From NCBI GenBank assembly GCA_003527555.1, contig DPWT01000174.1, forward strand, positions 1-13,860: a stretch of DNA of 13,860 bases, read 5' to 3'. The stretch comes from Verrucomicrobiales bacterium (GTDB lineage Bacteria > Verrucomicrobiota > Verrucomicrobiia > Verrucomicrobiales > Akkermansiaceae). Positions 1 through 6,488 of the stretch are shown in pieces (positions within the stretch are counted from its first letter, which is position 1; every line of letters starts with the position of its first letter). The notes under the pieces are model-generated. The model saw only the letters and a list, made by a program, of their open reading frames with translations. It had not been told where the DNA came from and searched no databases. A program made the translations under genes and the position numbers.

Positions 1-117
1 CAGGGTTTCGGTGATGCTTCCGGTATTGTGCTGATCGCTTTTGCGATCTACTTCAAATGGCTTCCCGTATGGGCACTGGTCATCATCTCTGCCGTGGTTG
101 GGGGGATTGTTTTTTAA
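1..117 (+). CDS. 3' end of a membrane protein, possibly ChrA-type transporter (5' truncated)
   Basis: Frame 1 is open from the window edge to a TAA at 115-117 and encodes 38 residues. They form a hydrophobic stretch, a short basic turn (YFKW) and a second hydrophobic stretch ending GGIVF. This two-segment ending with a charged turn resembles the C-terminus of chromate-transporter (ChrA/CHR) proteins, in which a short final helical hairpin closes the chain. That match is from memory of the family's shape and rests on very few residues, so any polytopic inner-membrane protein remains possible. The stop codon overlaps the stop of the convergent isomerase-like gene by four bases (TTAA, 114-117), and there is no room for a terminator between the two genes. 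Confidence 0.6.
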   Translation, partial: QGFGDASGIVLIAFAIYFKWLPVWALVIISAVVGGIVF

Positions 118-908
118 CCCGAGCACAAATCAATAGCTCGGGGTAGGAACTCGAAAGGGTCATCGGTTGTTGGGATGTATTCTTGCCCTATATAGCCTAC
201 GTAATCGGTGTTAGCGATGGCGCTTGAGATCGCGGCGTAGTTTAATTCTTGGGTGGCATCGAATTCATTTCGTCCGGGTACGCCTGCTGTGTGGTAGTGT
301 GAGATATGCTGATGATGATCTTTGATGGTGCGAATGACGTTACCCTCCATGATATGCATGTGATAAATGTCGTAAAGAAGCTTAAAATGATCTGTGCTCA
401 GTTTTTCGCATAAGGCAACTCCCCAAGCGGTGTGATCGCATTGGTAGTCGGGGTGATCTACCTTGGAGTTGAGTAGTTCCATGACTAGGGTGACGCCGTG
501 ATTTTTAGCCAGTGGGATCAGCGGAGCGAGGCCCACTGCGCAGTTTTCTAATCCCGCTTCGTCTGAAAGTCCGTCCCTATTTCCAGAAAAACAGATCACT
601 TGCTTAACTCCGAGGTCTGCGGCAGCCGGAATCAGTTTTTCGTAAATGGCATGTAGCGCCACGTGGTGGGCTAGCTGGTTAAAACCTTGTTCAATGGTAC
701 CCACGCCGTTTTTATCAGGGTGCGCCGCTGTGATTGCGCACTCGATGCCATTTTCTTGCGCGATGGGTATTTCATCGAGGGTCAAGAGATCGAGACCAGA
801 AATGCCAAGTTCATGACATTTTTGACAGAGAATGGGTAATGGTGTGGAGGCAAAGCACCAACGTGAGACGGAATGATTGATCACGGAGATTTGGTAACAG
901 AGTGACAA
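114..908 (-). CDS. hydroxypyruvate isomerase-like TIM-barrel protein
   Basis: A 264-residue protein of the xylose-isomerase-like TIM-barrel superfamily (AP_endonuc_2 fold), closest to hydroxypyruvate isomerase (Hyi, about 258 aa in E. coli), which interconverts hydroxypyruvate and tartronate semialdehyde in the cytosol. The Hyi-type opening NHSVSRWCF lies at residues 11-19. Likely metal and catalytic residues are E144 (VMELLNSK), D180 (LLYDIYHMHIMEGN), H206 (HYHTAGVPGRNE) and E243 (GQEYIP), in the order expected for the family. There is no signal peptide. The chosen start is a TTG at 906-908. A GTG at residue 9 (882-884) is an alternative that still keeps the conserved opening. Neither has a Shine-Dalgarno sequence, and I found no in-frame ATG just upstream. 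Many family members annotated as Hyi have other sugar or keto-acid substrates, and no glyoxylate-pathway genes lie nearby, so the exact reaction is uncertain. Confidence 0.85.
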   Translation of the reverse strand: MSLCYQISVINHSVSRWCFASTPLPILCQKCHELGISGLDLLTLDEIPIAQENGIECAITAAHPDKNGVGTIEQGFNQLAHHVALHAIYEKLIPAAADLGVKQVICFSGNRDGLSDEAGLENCAVGLAPLIPLAKNHGVTLVMELLNSKVDHPDYQCDHTAWGVALCEKLSTDHFKLLYDIYHMHIMEGNVIRTIKDHHQHISHYHTAGVPGRNEFDATQELNYAAISSAIANTDYVGYIGQEYIPTTDDPFEFLPRAIDLCSG

Positions 909-975
909 ACTCAGGTGAACGTTAAAATTCTGAAACGAATATACAACTTTTCTTCGCTTTCATGGTTGCAAACTA

Positions 976-1002
976 CATAACACACACAAATACTATAAAA
1001 TT
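976..1002 (+). promoter_or_regulatory. A/T-rich start region of repeat-protein gene, possible leaderless promoter
   Basis: A -10-like hexamer TACTAT (991-996) lies six bases before the ATG at 1003, with a weak -35-like TTGCAA (966-971) at a long 19-bp spacing. If used, transcription would begin at or next to the start codon and give a leaderless message. No Shine-Dalgarno sequence precedes the ATG. The 94-bp gap is divergent, so promoters for both flanking genes must lie in or near it. Confidence 0.2.
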
Positions 1003-2391
1003 ATGAACTCAACAATTATTGCACCCGTGGCCGCGCTCGTCATTGGCGGCGCCGCAGGATTCATTGCTGGACAGAAAAATGTACCTGATCCCATATCGGA
1101 AGAGGCAACCGGCGATGCGCGTGGATCATGGCGTGGTGGTGCTGTATCTTCATCATCAGATCGTTCAGGCCCTCGTTCATCTGGGTCACGTGTAAGAAGC
1201 GCCAAAGAAGCTATGGAGCTGCCAGGACAGAATAACCGACTCCAAGCGCTGATGGACTATTATGCTGGGCTTGACCCATCAAAATTTGAAGAAGAAGCTA
1301 AGAACCTAGAGGACCTGCCGTGGAGTGAACGTATTATGGTTGGTTACCTTTTATTTGCCCGATGGGGGGAAGAGGACCCCACAGCTGCTATGGATTACAC
1401 CAAGAGCATGGGGTTTGCAGGAATGTTTGTCCGCGGCACCGTGATGCAGAGCTGGGCATCGAAGTATCCTCAGGATGCTGCTGCATACTACAAGACGAAC
1501 CCGAACGAATTTCGTATGGGTGGAATGATGGGTGGGCGTGGAGGAAAAGGTGGTGGGTCAACGGCGCAAATTATTGCTACTGAGTGGGCGCGACAGGATA
1601 GTGCAGGTGCCATGGCATGGGCACAATCGCTTGAGGGTCGTGATCAACGTGAAGCCATGCGCGGGATTTTCTCTCAAGCAGCTAAGGAGGATCCCGCCAA
1701 AGCGGCAGGAATGCTTGCCAGTATTACCGATGAGGATGCAAAAAGAGATGCTCAGAACAGCATTGCTCGAGAGTGGGGAGCAAAAGATTGGGATGGAGCA
1801 CAAAGCTGGATCTCAGGATTACCTGCCGATCAGCAAGCAGATGCCACGGCGCGTGCAATTCGTGGCCTTGCCGATGAGGATCCTCAACTTGCTTCAACCA
1901 AAATAAGTGCGATTCCTGAAGGTAAAGAGCGTGATGAAGCTATCGAAAGTATTGCCCGCCGCTGGGGACAGGATGATCCTGCCGCTGCTGCTGATTGGGT
2001 GATGAAATCCGGTAGTGAAGAGGCGCAAACTGATGCCATTGGCCGTGTGGTTGCTTCTTGGGTAGGTCAAGATACTGAAGCTGCTTATGCATTTATTGAT
2101 GAGCAGCCAGAGGGTGGAGTGCGCGACAAAGCAGCTTCATCATATGTCATGTCGAACCAACGTGGAGATGTGCAGCAGAACCTGAAGTTGGCGGAAACAA
2201 TTGGAGATGAGCGCACACGCAGCTGGGCGATTGGTATGACTGCTGCTAGCTGGGCTCGCAAAGATAAAGAGGCTGCTACAGAGTATGTAGAAAGCACCGA
2301 GGCACTTAGTGACGAAGCCAGAACTCGCATCAAGCAAGTCACTGAGGCTGGTGGAGAAGGGTGGGGGCGCCGTGGTCGTGGTAGAAAGTAA
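1003..2391 (+). CDS. membrane-anchored helical-repeat protein (W-x3-D-P-x-A-A repeats)
   Basis: A 462-residue protein of unknown function. Residues 4-22 form one hydrophobic segment rich in Ala and Gly, an anchor or uncleaved signal. A Ser/Arg/Gly-rich linker follows at about 39-66. From about residue 121 to 432 there are ten related units starting near 121, 151, 195, 226, 258, 289, 321, 353, 385 and 417, with a period of 30-32 residues. Typical units are WGEEDPTAAMDY, WARQDSAGAMAW, WGAKDWDGAQSW and WGQDDPAAAADW. This pattern implies an alpha-solenoid of two-helix repeats. A glycine-rich loop (172-185) interrupts the spacing between units 2 and 3, and the protein ends in an Arg/Gly-rich basic tail (GRRGRGRK). 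If the N-terminus is an anchor, the solenoid lies in the periplasm and probably serves as a binding scaffold. Similar repeat proteins are numerous in Verrucomicrobia. The gene stands alone and ends at a strong terminator. Confidence 0.85.
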   Translation: MNSTIIAPVAALVIGGAAGFIAGQKNVPDPISEEATGDARGSWRGGAVSSSSDRSGPRSSGSRVRSAKEAMELPGQNNRLQALMDYYAGLDPSKFEEEAKNLEDLPWSERIMVGYLLFARWGEEDPTAAMDYTKSMGFAGMFVRGTVMQSWASKYPQDAAAYYKTNPNEFRMGGMMGGRGGKGGGSTAQIIATEWARQDSAGAMAWAQSLEGRDQREAMRGIFSQAAKEDPAKAAGMLASITDEDAKRDAQNSIAREWGAKDWDGAQSWISGLPADQQADATARAIRGLADEDPQLASTKISAIPEGKERDEAIESIARRWGQDDPAAAADWVMKSGSEEAQTDAIGRVVASWVGQDTEAAYAFIDEQPEGGVRDKAASSYVMSNQRGDVQQNLKLAETIGDERTRSWAIGMTAASWARKDKEAATEYVESTEALSDEARTRIKQVTEAGGEGWGRRGRGRK

Positions 2392-2423
2392 GCCTGTGTG
2401 TGCTTTTACCTTTGATGCTTTTC

Positions 2424-2453
2424 AAGCGCGTGTCGTGAGACACGCGTTTTTTT
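2424..2453 (+). terminator. intrinsic terminator of the repeat-protein gene
   Basis: A perfect 8-bp stem, CGCGTGTC (2427-2434) with GACACGCG (2439-2446), closes a GTGA loop and is followed by seven T (2447-2453). The stem can extend through A/G-T pairs at 2424-2426 and 2447-2449. It lies 35 bases after the repeat-protein stop codon. On the opposite strand the hairpin is not followed by a T-run, so it should act mainly on rightward transcription. The lipA stop codon (2452-2454) begins inside the T-tract. Confidence 0.9.
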
Positions 2454-3393
2454 AATGCATTTCTGAGGCTTCTTTCTCAATATCCTCAATGAGATCAAGC
2501 TCAGGGCGGAAATCGGCAGCGTGGTATGAGCTTCTTACAAGCGGGCCACTAGCCACGTGGCGGAAGCCTTTTTTCAGGGCGACCTGTTTGTATTCGTCAA
2601 ATTTCTCGGGTTTGATGTAGTCGACCACTGGCAAGTGACGCGGGGTGGGGCGCAGGTATTGCCCGAGTGTGAGCACAGTGACATCGTGCTCTAACAAATC
2701 ATCCATTGCCTTGAGAAGCTCATCTTCTTTTTCTCCAAGTCCGAGCATCAGTCCGCTTTTGGTTACGACTTTACCACCGGCGATTGCCTTGGCTTTTTTT
2801 AATACGCTGAGTGATCTTTCGTATTTGGCGCGACTACGCACAAGAGGCGTGAGGCGTTCGACGGTTTCTAGATTGTGGTTAAAGATATGAGGGCGCGCGG
2901 ACATGCACATTTCGAGGGCAAAATCTTTATCGTTAAAATCGGGTGTCAGAACTTCGATGATAATGCCTTGGTTCACCCTGCGAACCTCCTCGATGACATT
3001 TTTGAAGTGTTCAGCTCCACCGTCGCGCAGATCATCGCGCGCCACGGCGGTGATTACTACATGACTTAGATCCATACGTTTGGTTGCCTCGGCGACGCGT
3101 TGTGGCTCGTCGGCCTCTAGGGCATCGGGCCGCGCTGTTTTGACTGCACAGAAGCCGCAGGCACGGGTGCATTTTTCCCCTGCAATCATGAATGTTGCTG
3201 TGCCATGACTCCAGCATTCCCAGCGATTTGGGCACTGAGCTTCCTCGCAGACGGTCACCAGGTTAAGATCTGACACCATGGATTTGGTTGACCAGAATTT
3301 AGGATCGTTTGGAAGACGTACTTTAATCCAGTCTGGCTTCCGCTCTGTGTGCAGGGCAGGATCCATTTTCATCCGTGGGCCATGGCAATTCAT
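2452..3393 (-). CDS. lipA: lipoyl synthase LipA
   Basis: A 313-residue radical-SAM enzyme that inserts two sulfurs into octanoyl groups on lipoyl-domain proteins (pyruvate and 2-oxoglutarate dehydrogenases, glycine cleavage H protein). Both iron-sulfur sites are intact. The auxiliary cluster motif CX4CX5C is at C49, C54 and C60. The SAM-cluster motif CX3CX2C is at C75, C79 and C82. The C-terminal RSSYHA motif (287-292) supplies the serine ligand of the auxiliary cluster. Length is normal for the family. The ATG at 3391-3393 was taken as the start. Met8 and Met10 are in-frame alternatives, and an AGGA sits 13 bases before the first ATG, too far to decide the issue. lipB is not adjacent. The gene faces the repeat-protein gene and diverges from the GH2 operon. 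Confidence 0.97.
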   Translation of the reverse strand: MNCHGPRMKMDPALHTERKPDWIKVRLPNDPKFWSTKSMVSDLNLVTVCEEAQCPNRWECWSHGTATFMIAGEKCTRACGFCAVKTARPDALEADEPQRVAEATKRMDLSHVVITAVARDDLRDGGAEHFKNVIEEVRRVNQGIIIEVLTPDFNDKDFALEMCMSARPHIFNHNLETVERLTPLVRSRAKYERSLSVLKKAKAIAGGKVVTKSGLMLGLGEKEDELLKAMDDLLEHDVTVLTLGQYLRPTPRHLPVVDYIKPEKFDEYKQVALKKGFRHVASGPLVRSSYHAADFRPELDLIEDIEKEASEMH

Positions 3394-3438
3394 GCATGTC
3401 TTTTAATCCTGAAGAACCAATTTTCAAGTGCCAAGTTG

Positions 3439-3470
3439 ATGAGTTTGAGTGTGTAAAACTCAAATGAGTT
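3439..3470. promoter_or_regulatory. operator-like cluster of TGAGTT/AACTCA hexamers
   Basis: In the 181-bp divergent gap between lipA and the GH2 gene, TGAGTT occurs at 3440-3445 and 3465-3470, with the inverted copy AACTCA at 3457-3462. The last two form a dyad with a 2-bp centre. An overlapping inverted repeat, TTTGAG (3444-3449) and CTCAAA (3459-3464), is also present. The cluster sits about 20 bp upstream of a candidate -35 box for the GH2 operon, as expected for a regulator site. No regulator gene lies in the window, and a role in lipA control is equally possible. Confidence 0.4.
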
Positions 3471-3490
3471 CCAGAAGCTTCTTTCGCTTC

Positions 3491-3520
3491 TTGACCCTGT
3501 CCATCACGGTAAGACATGAT
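3491..3520 (+). promoter_or_regulatory. candidate promoter for the GH2-SSS-DUF5107 operon
   Basis: A -35-like TTGACC (3491-3496) is followed at 18 bp by a weak -10-like CATGAT (3515-3520), giving a leader of roughly 48 bases to the GH2 ATG. The -35 matches the sigma-70 consensus at five of six bases and the -10 at four of six. It lies just downstream of the hexamer cluster. This is pattern matching only. Confidence 0.25.
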
Positions 3521-3574
3521 CCCCATCATAAGGTAAGCGCCCTCGGTGTTGGCAGCTACCTCAATTAATTTCCC

Positions 3575-6448
3575 ATGAAACTGTATACATCCATTCAATT
3601 CTCCATTTCCGTGCTGCTCACGTTTTTTCTTACTGGGTTCCTAACAGCAGATACAGCCACCCTTTCATTACATGGTGCATGGCGTTTCCAGCTTGATGCG
3701 GGAAAAGTTGGTGTGAAAGAGCAGTGGTATGGGCGCAAGCTGAATGACTCGATTCAACTTCCCGGCACGACTGATGAGAATAAGAAAGGTATACAAAGAG
3801 ATGAGAGGCCGACAGATCGGCTTGCGAGACCATGGTATTGGAAAGGTGCGGCTTGGTATCAGCGAGAGGTTACCATTCCGGCGGCGTGGAAAGGTAAACG
3901 CATCACACTACATCTGGAGCGGACAAAAAATACCCGCGTATGGGTGGGTGATCATTTCTGCGGCTGGGATGATACCTTGAGTGCTCCTCAGGTTTATGAT
4001 GTCACTACCTCGATGAAGCCTGGAAAACATACGATCACCCTGCTCATCGATAATTCTAAACTTCCACCCGTCGGCCCATCTCACGCCGTTGATGAGAGGA
4101 CCCAAACGAATTGGAATGGCGTGGTTGGTGATTTGGAGTTGCGTGCCACTGATCCAGTATGGATTAAGGATGTGCAAATCTATCCCGACGTTGCGGCGAA
4201 GAAAGCGCGCGTTAAATTGGTGATTGGAAACATTACGGGAAAGCCGGCCAGCGGGCGTCTCGACGCGAGTTGCGAGAGCTACAACACGAAAAAGCGATTG
4301 TTATACAAGGTGCAAAGCACAGATGTGAATGCTGCCGAGAATGAAACGATCACCGAGCTGATCTATGATTATCACGGCAACGTACCGCTGTGGGATGAGT
4401 TCACTCCGACGATGCTGAGCATGAAGCTGAAGCTTACGACCAAGGCTGGAGACGAGTCCTATACTGATCAGGCTACGGTAAACTTCGGTATGCGTGACTT
4501 TACGGCGGATCGGAATCAGCTTTTGGTTAATGGGATGCCGACTTTTCTTAGAGGCCGACTCGACTGCGCGAATTATCCGCTCACTGGCTACGCCCCTATG
4601 GATAAATCTGAGTGGTTGCGCATTCTCAGTATTATGAAGGACTGGGGTCTCAACCACGTTCGGTTTCACTCTTGGTGCCCACCGCGTGCTGCCTTTGAGG
4701 CTGCTGATGAGTTGGGTGTTTATTTGCAGCCAGAATTCCCTAACAAACGTAGTGGTTTTAAGGCTGCGGAGAATAAGGATGCAGCATTCCACAACATCGA
4801 CCGACTTGACGTCGAGACCACCGAGTCCAATGTGGGGCTCTATGATTATGCCAAACGTGAGGCCGAGCTGATTTTCCAAAATTTTGGTAATCATCCATCG
4901 TTTGTGATGTTTACGCTAGGGAATGAACTCGGACGCAATCAGGGCATGTTCGATCTGGTTGAGTATTTTAAGAAAATCGAACCTCGCATGCTGCATGCTC
5001 AGGGAGCTAACAATATGCATTGGAAGCCATCGCTTGCCCAAGGTGATGAGTTCTGGGTGACGGGTAAGGTCGAGAAGGACGCCAAACCGCTGCGCGGATC
5101 ATTCTCACTCTATGATTTTCCCAAAGCTCCTATCGAGGGATACCCGCCTTCGACATTAGATGATTTTAGTGAATCTATCCGTGGCGTCTCGGTGCCACTG
5201 GTCGGTCATGAAACCGGGCAGTTTCAGGTAGCCCCTGACTTCCGTGATATCGCAAAATTTACTGGTGTGCTTAAGGCCCGAAATTATGAAATCTTTCGAG
5301 ATCGTTTAAATGATGCGGGCATGCTTGATCAGGCGCATGATTTTGTTCGTGCTTCAGGCGCGCTTTCCGCTATCTGCTACCGCGAGGATATCGAGTTGGC
5401 ATTACGCACACCTGGTTTTGGTGGTTTTCAGTTGCTCGATATCATGGATTTTCCAGGCCAAGGTACTGCGCTCGTGGGTATGCTCAATGTCTTTATGGAG
5501 TCGAAGGGGATTATCGAACCCAAGAAGTGGCGACAGTTTTGTAGTGAGACCGTTCCTCTGCTGCGTATGAAAAAACACACATGGACGAGTGATGAGACGC
5601 TCACTGCGCGTGTTGAAATCGCGCATTATGGCGCCAAAGCTATGGAGGGCGCACGGGTCACTTGGAAACTTGCCGACAACCAAGGTAAGACGATAGCCGA
5701 GAATATCTTTGCTGCGCAAACTTTACCTCAGGGGGAGCTCACGGGAATTGATACTGTCGCTATTTCTCTGAATGGGGTTTCCGTTCCTCAGAAACTGACC
5801 CTCACCCTATCTATCGAGGATACTTCGTTCCGCAACGCATACCCGATCTGGGTTTATCCGCCGGAGATCAATACCGATGCTCCAGAGGGGGTGTTGATTA
5901 CCAGCAGTTATACCTCGAAAAAAACCCAGGATTACCTAGCAAGTGGTGGTAAAGTTTTGCTTCTTCCAAAGCTTGATCAACTGCCCCTCACGGTTCCGGG
6001 CGGATTCCAAACAGAATTTTGGTCACCTATGTTTGCTCAGAGCGCTATCAAGCGAGGCATCAAACCTCCGCCAGGGACGCTTGGCATTTTGTGCGATCCT
6101 AAGCACCCGGCACTTGCTCATTTCCCTACCGAATTTCACACTAACTGGCAGTGGTGGCATCTGCTTAAAAACTCGCGCCCGATTATTTTCAGCGATACCC
6201 CAGACCACTACCGTCCAATCGTCCAGGTGATCGATAATTTTGTGACCAATCACAAGCTGGGGGTTCTTGCTGAAACTCGTGTTGGTAAGGGATCGATGCT
6301 CATATGCCCGATTGATTTGGCAAACCACTTAAACCAACCTGCGGTTCGGCAGTTTCAGCACAGCGTCCTTCAATACATGAGCTCTCCGCAATTTGCTCCC
6401 AAAACGGAGCTCGATTCAGCCTTGTTGAAAAAGCTTTTGCCGAAGTAG
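3575..6448 (+). CDS. secreted glycoside hydrolase family 2 enzyme
   Basis: A 957-residue GH2-type exo-glycosidase. Residues 1-25 form a signal peptide (basic start, hydrophobic core 9-23), so the enzyme is exported. An N-terminal sugar-binding jelly-roll (about 30-192) is followed by an immunoglobulin-like domain (about 195-308) and a TIM barrel from about 310, opening with LLVNGMPTFLRG. The acid/base is E451 (TLGNELGR). The nucleophile is probably E546 (GHETGQFQ). The RFHSWCPP segment (363-370) and HExGQ nucleophile context mark a GH2 branch distinct from LacZ, common in Bacteroidota and Verrucomicrobiota. After about 765 there is an alpha/beta region resembling a glutamine-amidotransferase-like fold. 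Substrate cannot be read from the sequence; beta-galactoside, glucuronide or arabinoside activity are all conceivable. It is the first gene of a block with an SSS symporter 40 bp downstream. No Shine-Dalgarno precedes the ATG. Confidence 0.9.
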   Translation: MKLYTSIQFSISVLLTFFLTGFLTADTATLSLHGAWRFQLDAGKVGVKEQWYGRKLNDSIQLPGTTDENKKGIQRDERPTDRLARPWYWKGAAWYQREVTIPAAWKGKRITLHLERTKNTRVWVGDHFCGWDDTLSAPQVYDVTTSMKPGKHTITLLIDNSKLPPVGPSHAVDERTQTNWNGVVGDLELRATDPVWIKDVQIYPDVAAKKARVKLVIGNITGKPASGRLDASCESYNTKKRLLYKVQSTDVNAAENETITELIYDYHGNVPLWDEFTPTMLSMKLKLTTKAGDESYTDQATVNFGMRDFTADRNQLLVNGMPTFLRGRLDCANYPLTGYAPMDKSEWLRILSIMKDWGLNHVRFHSWCPPRAAFEAADELGVYLQPEFPNKRSGFKAAENKDAAFHNIDRLDVETTESNVGLYDYAKREAELIFQNFGNHPSFVMFTLGNELGRNQGMFDLVEYFKKIEPRMLHAQGANNMHWKPSLAQGDEFWVTGKVEKDAKPLRGSFSLYDFPKAPIEGYPPSTLDDFSESIRGVSVPLVGHETGQFQVAPDFRDIAKFTGVLKARNYEIFRDRLNDAGMLDQAHDFVRASGALSAICYREDIELALRTPGFGGFQLLDIMDFPGQGTALVGMLNVFMESKGIIEPKKWRQFCSETVPLLRMKKHTWTSDETLTARVEIAHYGAKAMEGARVTWKLADNQGKTIAENIFAAQTLPQGELTGIDTVAISLNGVSVPQKLTLTLSIEDTSFRNAYPIWVYPPEINTDAPEGVLITSSYTSKKTQDYLASGGKVLLLPKLDQLPLTVPGGFQTEFWSPMFAQSAIKRGIKPPPGTLGILCDPKHPALAHFPTEFHTNWQWWHLLKNSRPIIFSDTPDHYRPIVQVIDNFVTNHKLGVLAETRVGKGSMLICPIDLANHLNQPAVRQFQHSVLQYMSSPQFAPKTELDSALLKKLLPK

Positions 6449-6488
6449 ACTTGAGCGTAGCAAATCCAAAACAAAACAATATCATCTT

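Noticed and set aside
3323..3598. 91-codon open frame on the minus strand across the lipA-GH2 gap
   Set aside because: It overlaps the start of lipA in another frame and the start of the GH2 gene, shows no domain I recognise and has no ribosome site. The gap is better explained as a divergent regulatory region.
4301..4894. 197-codon open frame on the minus strand inside the GH2 gene
   Set aside because: It lies antisense to the conserved TIM-barrel coding region and encodes no recognisable protein; a shadow frame.
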